The position numbers were made by a program, and so were the translations under genes. Below, piece after piece: positions 1 through 6,856 of a stretch of 9,581 nt of DNA. This DNA comes from Thermomicrobiaceae bacterium (GTDB taxonomy: Bacteria > Chloroflexota > Chloroflexia > Thermomicrobiales > Thermomicrobiaceae). The stretch lies in contig JAICWZ010000042.1 in NCBI GenBank assembly GCA_025966355.1, forward strand, positions 1-9,581, in the 5' to 3' direction. Position 1 is the stretch's first letter. Every line of letters starts with the position of its first letter. The notes beneath the pieces were generated by a model. The model was given only the letters and a program-made list of their open reading frames with translations. It had not been told where the DNA came from and searched no databases.

Positions 1-1
1 G

Positions 2-1549
2 GCCGATACGCGCTTCGGGACGCTCTGGCTGGCGCGAATCCCGCTTCTATTGCTCCTTGGCGCGCTGCTCTGCTTGCCACGCCTCTGGAGCGAGCGAGTG
101 TCGCGCCGGCTCCTGCTGCTGCCGGTCGTCGTCGGCTTGGCGACGGCGCTGCCCTATTCATTGAACAGCCATGCCGCAGCGCAAACCGTTGGGCGGCAGC
201 TGGCGATTACCGTTGATTGGCTGCATCTGCTCGGGGCCAGCATCTGGGTCGGTGGGTTGCTGCTGCTCGTCGCCGGTTTGGTGCTGCTGCGCGATCTGCC
301 GTTGGTGCAGCGGCGCGTCGTCTATTCGGCCGTCATCCCGCGCTTTTCGACGCTGGCCATCGGCTCGGTCATCATCTTAGTCGTGACCGGCTTCTACGCC
401 AGCTGGCTGGAGGTCGGCAACCTTACCGCGCTGGAGCATACGAGCTACGGTCAGACGCTCATCGTCAAGCTGCTGCTCATCCTGCCGCTGCTGGCGTTCG
501 GCGCCTGGAATCTGCTGGTGCTCGGCCCGCGCATGGTGCGACGCCAGCCGGCCCCCAGGCATTTCGGCTACACCGTTCGTGTCGAGGCACTGCTCGCGGT
601 GGCGGTGCTGCTGGTTGTCGGTATCTTGACCAGCCTGCCGACGGCGCGAGAGACGATCTCCGCGACCGCCGATCATCCGGTCTACCAGTTCAATCAGAAT
701 GGTATTCGCGCGGTCTTGCAGATTACCCCGGCGGTGGCGGGGCTGAACAAGTACACGCTCGACGCGAGTCTCACCAACGGCACGCTCCCGGCCGACACGA
801 CGGTGCTATTGGAGGTTGCCAAGAAGAGCCAGCCGGACGCGATTCGCGAGATCGCATTGCCTGCGCTACCCGGCAGCCAGAGTCGCTGGGAGGCGCAAAC
901 GCGTGACCTGAGCGTCGTCGGCGACTGGCAGGTGAAGTTGATCATCCGGCGACCGAACGCGGTCGACTGGCAAGCGCAGGTGCCGGTGAACGTGACGCGC
1001 ACCGCGAGCGAGCGGCTGCATATCCCCGGTACGCCGCCCCGCTTCGCCGGTCTCACGGCGGCGGCGGCCGCACTGCTGGCGGCGCTGGCGGTGCTGCGGA
1101 TCCTGCTCGGACTGCGCGGGCGACTGCGCGCACAGGCGAACTGGCGCACGCTCGGGCGCGGCGTACTCGGCGACGGTGTGGTGCTCCTCGGCATTTGCGG
1201 TGTGCTGCTCAGTATCAGCTGGATCGGACCGGGTCCATCGAATTCACAGGGGAATCCGGTGCCGCTCACGGCCGCCTCGGTCGCGACCGGTCAGCAGCTC
1301 TACGCCCAGAACTGCACCGCCTGCCATGGCACGAACGCCTTCGGCGACGGCCCGGCAGCGGCCGGACTCAATCCAGCCCCGGCCGATCTGCATGCGCCGC
1401 ACCTCGACGATCACTCCGATTTACAGCTCTTCCTCTGGATTCGCGACGGCATTAAGAACACCGCGATGCCGTCTTTCCAAAACAAGCTGAGCGACACCCT
1501 GATCTGGAACCTCGTCAACTTCATCCGCAGCCTGCGCCACCCGGTGTGA
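2..1549 (+). CDS. CopD-family membrane protein fused to C-terminal cytochrome c (5' end missing)
   Basis: The frame is open to the left edge, so the gene starts upstream; the TTG at 50 is internal, because the codons before it (2-49) already encode CopD-like sequence (ADTRFGTLWLAR). Seen in order in the 515 visible residues: a CopD-type helical bundle (about residues 1-205) with the family patterns SHAAAQ...DWLHLLGASIWVGGL and TSYGQTLIVKLLL; a soluble beta-rich stretch resembling YtkA/FixH-like domains (about 220-335); two more helices (about 345-415); and a class I cytochrome c domain with heme motif CTACH (1313-1327) and probable axial Met in TAMPSF (1466-1468). CopD proteins handle copper at the membrane and are often fused behind CopC, so the missing part is probably CopC (inference). 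The cytochrome should face outside the cytoplasm. It runs into a convergent gene 35 bases downstream; I see no hairpin-plus-T terminator between them. Confidence 0.88.
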   Translation, partial: ADTRFGTLWLARIPLLLLLGALLCLPRLWSERVSRRLLLLPVVVGLATALPYSLNSHAAAQTVGRQLAITVDWLHLLGASIWVGGLLLLVAGLVLLRDLPLVQRRVVYSAVIPRFSTLAIGSVIILVVTGFYASWLEVGNLTALEHTSYGQTLIVKLLLILPLLAFGAWNLLVLGPRMVRRQPAPRHFGYTVRVEALLAVAVLLVVGILTSLPTARETISATADHPVYQFNQNGIRAVLQITPAVAGLNKYTLDASLTNGTLPADTTVLLEVAKKSQPDAIREIALPALPGSQSRWEAQTRDLSVVGDWQVKLIIRRPNAVDWQAQVPVNVTRTASERLHIPGTPPRFAGLTAAAAALLAALAVLRILLGLRGRLRAQANWRTLGRGVLGDGVVLLGICGVLLSISWIGPGPSNSQGNPVPLTAASVATGQQLYAQNCTACHGTNAFGDGPAAAGLNPAPADLHAPHLDDHSDLQLFLWIRDGIKNTAMPSFQNKLSDTLIWNLVNFIRSLRHPV

Positions 1550-1584
1550 GGGAACGAATATCTTGCGCAGAGACGCCCCTTCCC

Positions 1585-2742
1585 TCATCGGGTCCAGACG
1601 ATGCCGGTGCCGGTGTAGATGTCGAAGAGGCTGTCTTTATTCTGGGTCAGGTCGATGACGTAGAGACCGAGGTCGGCGTTGATGGCAATCTGGTCGCCGG
1701 CCGGTGACCAGGCGATGCGAGGGCGAAATTCGCCGATCGCGGTGCGCACGCGCGCATTGCCACCGCTGAGCGGGAGCGTCCAGACCTCCCAGTTGCCGCC
1801 GTGAGCCGAGGCGCGGGCCGGACCGAAGAGCGGCAGACGCGGGTTAGCTCTTCCCTGGACCGGTGGGACGTACGGCGCCGAGAAGGCGAGCGTCTTGCCA
1901 TCGGGAGAGACAGCCGGCGAAACGATATCGGTGTAGGTCGCGTTCGAGAGCGGTTTCGCGTCCGAGCCGTCGAGATTGGCGCGCCAGAGCTGGGCGTTGC
2001 CGGCGTTCGGATCGGTATGGACGAAGATCAGCGTCCGACCGTCGGGCGTGCAGGCCGGTTCGCCGGCGTTATCGGCGATCTTGAGCGGCGCCGCGCCGTC
2101 GAGCGACACGCGTAGGAGCGAGCTGAGCGTGCTCTTTGGCGGCGTTGCCATCACGAAGATGGAGCGTCCGTCCGGCGACCAGACAACGTGGCCCAGGTCG
2201 CCACCGGCAGCAGCGTGGCTGAGCAATTGACGCGGTGTCCCGCCGGCGCGCGGCAGCACGGCCAGCTGGATGCCGCCCTCCGTGTCGTTGGTGGCGGGAG
2301 CGTAGACGAGCGCGAAGCTGTTGCCATCGGGCGAGAGCGCCAGATCGGAGATTTCGCTGCCGGCCGGGAGGGTGAGAAGCGTCTTCTGCGTGCCGGTCGC
2401 GGGATTGAATGCATCGATCGTGTTGTTGTTGGCCCAGTAGACGATGCCCGGCGCGGCGCTATCACGCTTGACGATGCGCGGCGCGCCCGGCTGGTTGGAT
2501 TTCGCGCCGCTGTCACTATGGCTCAACAGAACGGAGAGGCCGAGCACGATGGCGCAGCTCCAGATCGAGTAGCGCCAGATCGGTCGAGCTTGTGGCGCCA
2601 GGAACGGCAGTGCAGCGATCGCCAGGCCGACCGCGACGAGCAGCACGATCAGAAATCGCTGTGCGTCGAACGAAACGAAGAGCGTGCTTGGCAAGAGGGC
2701 GATCATCACCGCTCGGGTGGCAGGCGAGTAACGTGCCGGCAT
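1585..2742 (-). CDS. Membrane-anchored TolB-like beta-propeller protein
   Basis: The 385-residue product has three hydrophobic stretches at the N-terminus (about residues 10-25, 30-49 and 58-74), then a domain with at least five PD40/TolB-type blade motifs: SPDGNSFAL, SPDGRSIFV, TPDGRTLIF, SPDGKTLAF and the degenerate SPAGDQIAI. Such propellers are usually extracytoplasmic protein-interaction or ligand platforms; no catalytic residues are recognisable and no substrate can be named. The frame also allows a TTG start at 2760, but the ATG at 2742 is preferred because GGAG lies 6 bases upstream of it while nothing resembling a ribosome site precedes the TTG. It lies 64 bases downstream of the small membrane-protein gene on the same strand, so the two may be co-transcribed. 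Membrane topology is not certain, since the first hydrophobic stretch is short. Confidence 0.82.
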   Translation of the reverse strand: MPARYSPATRAVMIALLPSTLFVSFDAQRFLIVLLVAVGLAIAALPFLAPQARPIWRYSIWSCAIVLGLSVLLSHSDSGAKSNQPGAPRIVKRDSAAPGIVYWANNNTIDAFNPATGTQKTLLTLPAGSEISDLALSPDGNSFALVYAPATNDTEGGIQLAVLPRAGGTPRQLLSHAAAGGDLGHVVWSPDGRSIFVMATPPKSTLSSLLRVSLDGAAPLKIADNAGEPACTPDGRTLIFVHTDPNAGNAQLWRANLDGSDAKPLSNATYTDIVSPAVSPDGKTLAFSAPYVPPVQGRANPRLPLFGPARASAHGGNWEVWTLPLSGGNARVRTAIGEFRPRIAWSPAGDQIAINADLGLYVIDLTQNKDSLFDIYTGTGIVWTR

Positions 2743-2748
2743 GCGTTG

Positions 2749-2752
2749 CTCC
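2749..2752 (-). promoter_or_regulatory. Ribosome binding site deciding the start of the beta-propeller gene
   Basis: GGAG read on the minus strand, 6 bases before the ATG at 2742. The competing TTG at 2760 has only pyrimidine-rich sequence before it, so this site argues for the shorter protein. Confidence 0.6.
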
Positions 2753-2779
2753 GCGGTCAAACGGAAGAAGATTGACGCA

Positions 2780-2785
2780 ACTATA
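2780..2785 (-). promoter_or_regulatory. Possible -10 element upstream of the beta-propeller gene
   Basis: Minus-strand TATAGT matches the sigma-70 -10 consensus at five of six bases and lies 37 bases before the ATG at 2742. The best upstream -35-like hexamer, CTGACC (plus-strand 2805-2810), is 19 bases away, which is longer than ideal. It could give the propeller gene its own promoter in addition to readthrough from the small gene before it. Weak evidence. Confidence 0.25.
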
Positions 2786-2806
2786 ACTGACGATGATCTG
2801 GAGTGG

Positions 2807-3025
2807 TCAGGCGATCGCGGCGGCGGCCACCGGAATGATCATGGCGAGGGCGATGAGCGGCACGAAGCCGATCAACGTGCCGATAAAGCCGAGCGCGGTC
2901 GCCAGCAGGAAGAGCGCGAGCAGCCGTTCCCCGGCGACCCAGGGTGATCCGGGCCGGGCGGCCAGCGGCTGTGAAGCCGGCGTCATCGGTTCCGGTTGTT
3001 CTTCGTGTGAAGTCTGTTCGTCCAT
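2807..3025 (-). CDS. Small two-helix membrane protein, function unknown
   Basis: The 72-residue product has a polar, Glu/Pro-rich N-terminal part (MDEQTSHEEQPEPMTPASQ, about residues 1-30) followed by about 38 hydrophobic residues broken by a Gly/Pro-containing turn (ALGFIGTLIGFVPLIA), which looks like a helical hairpin. The frame extends upstream to 3097, but the ATG at 3025 is chosen because GGAGGT lies upstream at 3037-3042 with an 11-base gap, and the upstream extension reads as low-complexity, non-membrane sequence. I do not recognise a family. It is transcribed divergently from the metal-importer genes, with the candidate operator between them, and lies before the beta-propeller gene on the same strand. 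A membrane accessory role in metal uptake is possible but only from position. Confidence 0.6.
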   Translation of the reverse strand: MDEQTSHEEQPEPMTPASQPLAARPGSPWVAGERLLALFLLATALGFIGTLIGFVPLIALAMIIPVAAAAIA

Positions 3026-3081
3026 CTGCGAGGCGCACCTCCATGTGACCCGAGTTGGCGCAATGGTAGCAGATGACGGGC

Positions 3082-3109
3082 TTGACATCCGACCCATTAG
3101 TGATACAAC
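3082..3109 (+). promoter_or_regulatory. Sigma-70-type promoter for the metal importer operon
   Basis: A perfect -35 hexamer TTGACA (3082-3087) is followed after 16 bases by TACAAC (3104-3109), which matches the -10 consensus at four of six positions. The region is noticeably more AT-rich than its surroundings and precedes the binding-protein gene; transcription would start near 3116, leaving a leader of about 70 bases. The -10 lies inside the palindrome at 3097-3119, the arrangement expected for direct repression. Confidence 0.55.
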
Positions 3110-3119
3110 GTATCAATAA
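3097..3119. promoter_or_regulatory. Candidate Zur/Fur-family operator (23-bp imperfect palindrome)
   Basis: The core TGATACAACGTATCA (3101-3115) has two perfect 6-base arms around 3 bases. After one mismatched pair (3100/3116) the symmetry resumes for three more pairs (TTA at 3097-3099 and TAA at 3117-3119), so 9 of 11 pairs are complementary around 3108. Known Zur and Fur boxes are AT-rich palindromes of this size that overlap promoters of zinc or iron uptake genes, and this one overlaps the -10 of a metal importer. Assigning it to Zur is inference; an MntR/DtxR-type or other metalloregulator would fit equally if the cargo is manganese. No regulator gene is in the window. Confidence 0.55.
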
Positions 3120-3185
3120 GAGCGAAGGGTGACGTGGGGCGACCGGGCCTGCGCGATCGCTACAGGCACGGGAGTGGATCACGAG

Positions 3186-4124
3186 ATGAACCAGCGTTGG
3201 GCAGATACGCGGCTGTCGCGCCGTTCGCTGCTGGCGGTCGTGGCGGGCGTGGGGCTTGCGTCGGTCCTGGCCGCCTGTGGTGAACCGACCAGTAGCGCTG
3301 GCGATCCGCGCGTCAAGATCGTGGCGGCCGAGAGCTTCTGGGGGAGCATCACGGCACAACTCGGAGGCCGGTACGTCGACGTGACCAGTCTGATCACCAA
3401 TCCCAACACCGATCCCCACGACTTCGAGCCGAAACCGTCCGACGCACGGACCGTGGCCGATGCGCGCTACGTCATTCTGAATGGCGCGGGCTACGATCCC
3501 TGGATGCAGAGCCTGATCGACGCCAATCCCACGGAGGGCAGAAAGATCCTGAACGTTGGCGATCTGGCCGGCAAAAAGAGCGGCGACAACCCGCATCTCT
3601 GGTACGACCCGGCGGTCGTCGATGCTGTCGTCGAGCGTATCGCGCACGATCTTTCCACGCTCGATCCCGCTCAGGCAGCCGCCATCGGGCAACGACAACA
3701 GCAATTCAGCGATAGCGATCTCAAGCCGTATCACGATCTGATTGGCGCGATCAAAGCGAGCTATAGCGGGACGCCGATTGGCTCGACCGAGAGCATCTTC
3801 GTCTACATGGCCGAGGCGCTCGGACTCGATTTGATCACCCCTACCGGCTTCATGAACGCCATCAGCGAGGGGAACGATGTGATGGCGGCCGACAAGGCGT
3901 CCGTCGATCGGCAGATTACGGACAAGAAGATTGCCGTGCTCGTTTACAACACCCAGAACGCGACGCCCGATACCGAGGTGCTGAAGCAAAAAGCGACGGC
4001 GAGCGGCATTCCGGTCGTCGGCATCACCGAGACGCTCAATCCGGCCGATGCCACCTTTCAGGCATGGCAGGTGCAACAGCTCAGTGATCTGAAGCGCGCG
4101 CTCGCCATGGGGACGGGTCGCTGA
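3186..4124 (+). CDS. znuA: Zinc/manganese ABC transporter substrate-binding lipoprotein
   Basis: A 312-residue cluster A-I (ZnuA/PsaA/TroA-type) binding protein that captures a divalent metal outside the membrane and hands it to the permease. The N-terminus shows a twin-arginine motif (SRRSLL, residues 11-16), a hydrophobic stretch and a lipobox ending at Cys31 (VLAAC), so a Tat-exported lipoprotein is likely. Candidate ligands are His78 (DPHDFEP), His137 (NPHLWYDP) and Glu202 (GSTESIF); the C-terminal ITETL...WQVQQLSDLKRAL pattern is typical of the family. There is no His-rich loop. ZnuA proteins usually have a third His, while PsaA-type manganese proteins have Glu there, so the metal is uncertain. 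In-frame starts exist at 3129 and 3174, but the ATG at 3186 gives a clean signal peptide and has GGAG 11 bases upstream. The stop overlaps the ATPase start by one base. Confidence 0.9.
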   Translation: MNQRWADTRLSRRSLLAVVAGVGLASVLAACGEPTSSAGDPRVKIVAAESFWGSITAQLGGRYVDVTSLITNPNTDPHDFEPKPSDARTVADARYVILNGAGYDPWMQSLIDANPTEGRKILNVGDLAGKKSGDNPHLWYDPAVVDAVVERIAHDLSTLDPAQAAAIGQRQQQFSDSDLKPYHDLIGAIKASYSGTPIGSTESIFVYMAEALGLDLITPTGFMNAISEGNDVMAADKASVDRQITDKKIAVLVYNTQNATPDTEVLKQKATASGIPVVGITETLNPADATFQAWQVQQLSDLKRALAMGTGR

Positions 4125-4966
4125 TGGATATGAAGCAGCCGGTCATCGAGTTCGAGGGCGCTGCTGTGACGCTTGGCGAGCGGACGCTCTGGCACGACGT
4201 CAATCTGCGCGTGCTGCCAGGCGAATTCATCGCCATCCTCGGGCCGAACGGCGCCGGTAAATCGACGCTGATCAAGGCGATCCTCGGCCTCATCCCGCTC
4301 AGCGCCGGGCGCATTCGGGTGCTCGGCCGGACGAGCCATCGGGGAAGTACCGAGATCGGTTACCTGCCGCAGCGGCACGCCTTCGATGCCGATACGCGCA
4401 TTCGGGGGCGTGATCTGGTGCAGCTCGGTCTGAGCGGCACGCGCTGGGGGCTGCCGCTGCCTGGCCTGCGCCGGCTCTGGGGCGGCGACCGGACAGCGCG
4501 CGCCGAGGCAAAGCGTGTGCAGGAGGTGATCGATCTGGTTGGCGCCGCTGCCTACGCCGATCGCGCGATCGGCGAACTCTCGGGCGGTGAGCAGCAACGA
4601 CTCTTGATCGCCCAGTCGCTGGTGACCCGACCGCGCGTTTTGCTGCTCGACGAACCACTCGATAGTCTCGATCTGAACAGCCAGCAGGCGGTGAGTGCGC
4701 TGATTCACCGAGTCGCCAGCGAGTTCGACGTCGCCGTGTTGCTGGTAGCGCACGACGTGAACGCCATCCTGCCCTATCTCGATCGGGTGCTTTATATCGC
4801 ACGGGGCCAGACGGTGCTCGGCACACCGCACGAGGTGATGTCGGAGGAGACGTTGTCGCATCTGTACGACACGCCGATCGAGGTGCTGCATACGCGCGAC
4901 GGCCGCATCGTGGTCGTCGGTCAGCCCGAGGGCGTCGCCTATCACGCTCATGACCATGCCCACTAG
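4124..4966 (+). CDS. znuC: Zinc/manganese ABC transporter ATP-binding protein
   Basis: A 280-residue ABC ATPase that powers the metal importer from the cytoplasmic face. All parts of the ATP site are visible: Walker A GPNGAGKST (residues 40-48), Q-loop in LPQRHAF, signature LSGGEQQR (152-159), Walker B LLLDEP with Asp176 and Glu177, D-loop DSLD and switch His210 (VAHD). The length and the LPQRHAFD pattern fit the ZnuC/MntB/TroB branch. The C-terminus ends in a short His cluster (HAHDHAH), which could bind metal, but it coincides with the overlap with the next gene and may have no function. The start overlaps the previous stop (TGATG), so translation is probably coupled; an alternative ATG lies two codons in. 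Confidence 0.93.
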   Translation: MDMKQPVIEFEGAAVTLGERTLWHDVNLRVLPGEFIAILGPNGAGKSTLIKAILGLIPLSAGRIRVLGRTSHRGSTEIGYLPQRHAFDADTRIRGRDLVQLGLSGTRWGLPLPGLRRLWGGDRTARAEAKRVQEVIDLVGAAAYADRAIGELSGGEQQRLLIAQSLVTRPRVLLLDEPLDSLDLNSQQAVSALIHRVASEFDVAVLLVAHDVNAILPYLDRVLYIARGQTVLGTPHEVMSEETLSHLYDTPIEVLHTRDGRIVVVGQPEGVAYHAHDHAH

Positions 4967-5870
4967 CGCGCTGACGCTGCTGTTGCAGCCGTCGTGGAAT
5001 CCGGTGGAGACGCTGCGGATGCTGCTCTCCTACCACTTCATGCAGAACGCCTTTCTGGCGGGGACGTTCATTGCCTTGCTGGCCGGACCGGTTGGCTATT
5101 TCATGGTGCTACGCGGTCAGAGTTTTTTGGGACACGCGCTCGCGCACGTCGGCTTCGCGGGAGCGGCGGGTGCCGTCTGGCTCGGCATCTCGCCCGTGGT
5201 GGGGCTGCTCGTCTTCGGCGCACTCGCCGCGCTCGGGATCGGCGCGTTGGGCGAACGCGGCGGGCGGCTCTCGGTCGAGAGCGACATCGCCATCGGAACG
5301 GTGCTCGTGTTCAGCCTCAGCCTCGGCCTACTCTTCATCCGTCTGGCGTCGTCGTACGCCGCGAACATCTACGCCTTTCTCTTCGGCACCGTACTCGGTA
5401 TTCGCGATCGCGACGTCGTGGTGATCGCCGTCATGGCCGCACTTGGACTGCTCGTGCTGGCCGTGATCGCGCGGCCGCTGCTTTTTGTTTCGGTCGATCC
5501 GGAAGTGGCGGCGGCGCGTGGCGTGCCGGTGAGGCTGCTGGCGTACGCCTTTCTGCTGTTGCTGGCGCTCTCGGTGGCCGTGGCGGTGCAGGTGATCGGC
5601 GTGTTGCTGATCTTCGCGCTCCTGGTAACACCGGCGGCGACCGCACAGCAGCTGACGACGCGACCGGCGCTTGGGATCGTGCTCTCGACATCACTGGCGC
5701 TCATCGTCATCTGGCTCGGCCTGTCCGTCGCCTATTTCACCGACTATCCGGTCGGCTTCGTTGTGACAACGATCGCTTTTGTGTTCTTCTTGCTGGCGCG
5801 CGCTCGTCGTGGCTGGCGGGCCAACGCCTGGCGACCGGCGCGCATCGCGCGAGCAGGCGGCGTGCGATGA
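4950..5870 (+). CDS. znuB: Metal ABC transporter permease, first of two
   Basis: A 306-residue ABC-3 family (ZnuB/TroC/MntC) integral membrane protein with about eight or nine helices, forming the metal channel. Family landmarks are visible: FMQNAFLAG near the start, LGHALAHVGFAG (about residues 60-71), ESDIAIGTVL, and ARPLLFVSVDPEVAAARGVPVRLL followed by VIGVLLIFALLVTPAATA. It overlaps the ATPase gene by 17 bases. The ATG at 4950 has no obvious ribosome site; a second in-frame ATG at 5019 (residue 24) has GGTGGAG just upstream and would leave only eight residues before FMQNAF, so the true start may be there. The C-terminus is basic and should face the cytoplasm. It probably pairs with the following permease as a heterodimer. 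Confidence 0.9.
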   Translation: MTMPTSALTLLLQPSWNPVETLRMLLSYHFMQNAFLAGTFIALLAGPVGYFMVLRGQSFLGHALAHVGFAGAAGAVWLGISPVVGLLVFGALAALGIGALGERGGRLSVESDIAIGTVLVFSLSLGLLFIRLASSYAANIYAFLFGTVLGIRDRDVVVIAVMAALGLLVLAVIARPLLFVSVDPEVAAARGVPVRLLAYAFLLLLALSVAVAVQVIGVLLIFALLVTPAATAQQLTTRPALGIVLSTSLALIVIWLGLSVAYFTDYPVGFVVTTIAFVFFLLARARRGWRANAWRPARIARAGGVR

Positions 5871-6727
5871 TCGAGATGTGGCAGTACGACTTCATCCGGC
5901 ACGCGATGCTGGCGGGGAGCGCGCTGGCGATCGTGGCCGGTCTGATCGGCTATTTCGTCGTGGCGCGTCGTCTCATCTTCACCAGCGACGTCCTGTCGCA
6001 CGTTGCCTTTCCCGGAGCGCTCATCGCGATCATTCTCGGCGTCAATCCACTGCTCGGCGTCTTCGGCTTCGCCTTGCTGACGGCGCTTGGCATGGGCACG
6101 CTCGCCGGGAAAACGCGCGCCAACGATGTGACGACCGGCACACTGCTCGCATGGGTGCTCGGCATCGGCGTGCTCTTCCTCAGCATCTACGCCTCCGGCA
6201 GCAGCGGCGCCAATAGCTCGGCGGGCATCAATGTCCTCTTCGGCTCGCTCTTCGGCATTCATGCGCGTGAGGCGTGGGTCGTGGCGATCGTCGGCCTGCT
6301 GACGACGATCGTGCTGCTGTCGATCGCGCGGCCGTTGCTTTTCGCCTCGCTCGATCCGGCGGTGGCCGCGTCACGCGGCGTCCCGGTGCGGCTGCTCAAC
6401 ATCGTCTTTCTGATCCTGCTGGCGATTACGATTGCCGAGGCGGTGCAGGCGGTCGGCGCGCTGCTGCTCTTCGCGTTGCTCATTACCCCGGCCGCGATCG
6501 CCCGGCGGCTGGTTGCTCGACCGTTCACCGGGATGTTTCTCTCGGCGCTGCTATCGCTCCTCTTTACCTGGGCCGGCATTACGCTCGCCTACTACTTCCC
6601 GTATCCGGTCAGCTTCTGCCTCACGGCGCTCGTCTTTGTTGCCTATGTCAGTGTTGTCGTCGTGCAGCGCGTGCTCCGGCAGCGCATCTATCAACGCCGG
6701 GCGCGGCCCGCGCACGCGCCGGCCTGA
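5867..6727 (+). CDS. znuB: Metal ABC transporter permease, second of two
   Basis: A 286-residue ABC-3 family permease, clearly paralogous to the gene before it: FIRHAMLAG, TSDVLSHVAFPGALIA, NDVTTGTLLAW, ARPLLFASLDPAVAASRGVPVRLL and AVGALLLFALLITPAAIA align with the same positions there, and the DNA around 6323-6398 still resembles 5465-5540. The start ATG at 5867 overlaps the previous stop as ATGA, indicating translational coupling; the frame continues open far upstream (to about 4994), but that part only shadows the first permease. Systems with two different permease genes (TroCD, SitCD, MntCD) are known mostly for manganese/iron/zinc importers, whereas ZnuB commonly works as a homodimer. 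The C-terminus is strongly basic. No T-rich terminator follows. Confidence 0.92.
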   Translation: MIEMWQYDFIRHAMLAGSALAIVAGLIGYFVVARRLIFTSDVLSHVAFPGALIAIILGVNPLLGVFGFALLTALGMGTLAGKTRANDVTTGTLLAWVLGIGVLFLSIYASGSSGANSSAGINVLFGSLFGIHAREAWVVAIVGLLTTIVLLSIARPLLFASLDPAVAASRGVPVRLLNIVFLILLAITIAEAVQAVGALLLFALLITPAAIARRLVARPFTGMFLSALLSLLFTWAGITLAYYFPYPVSFCLTALVFVAYVSVVVVQRVLRQRIYQRRARPAHAPA

Positions 6728-6783
6728 CGGGAGATTTCTCGTGACCCCTGCCCGATTGCGAAAGGTTCCCGACACACGGCCGC

Positions 6784-6798
6784 CTTACGCTGTGTAAG
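6784..6798. repeat. Short inverted repeat upstream of the SCO gene
   Basis: CTTAC and GTAAG arms around five bases (CTTACGCTGTGTAAG) in the 129-base gap between the second permease gene and the SCO gene. It could be an operator for the copper genes or chance; there is no T-tract to make it a terminator. No convincing promoter is visible in this gap: the nearest -10-like string, AAGAAT (6796-6801), has no matching -35. Confidence 0.25.
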
Positions 6799-6856
6799 AA
6801 TCGTGTCAATCGCGCGAGCCTGTCGCGCTTGTTTTCCCGGAAGAGGCGTGGAGTCC

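Noticed and set aside
1550..1584. Bidirectional terminator between the two convergent genes at the left
   Set aside because: No stem of useful length and no T-tract on either strand can be found in these 35 bases.
2781..4076. Long minus-strand open frame (431 codons) across the importer binding-protein gene
   Set aside because: It is antisense to a clearly conserved gene, its product is Arg/His-rich without any recognisable motif, and GC-rich DNA commonly leaves such frames open.
4058..4963. Minus-strand open frame of about 300 codons across the ATPase gene
   Set aside because: It mirrors the ATPase coding sequence, which has every expected ABC motif; the antisense product shows no domain or ribosome site.
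4994..5866. Apparent N-terminal extension of the second permease, giving a 577-residue protein
   Set aside because: The extension overlaps the first permease in another frame and reads as Arg/Ala-rich non-membrane sequence; the family start lies at the ATG overlapping the previous stop.
6690..6740. GC-rich self-complementary sequence at the end of the second permease as a terminator
   Set aside because: The complementarity is within the coding end and is expected from runs of G and C; no T-rich run follows.
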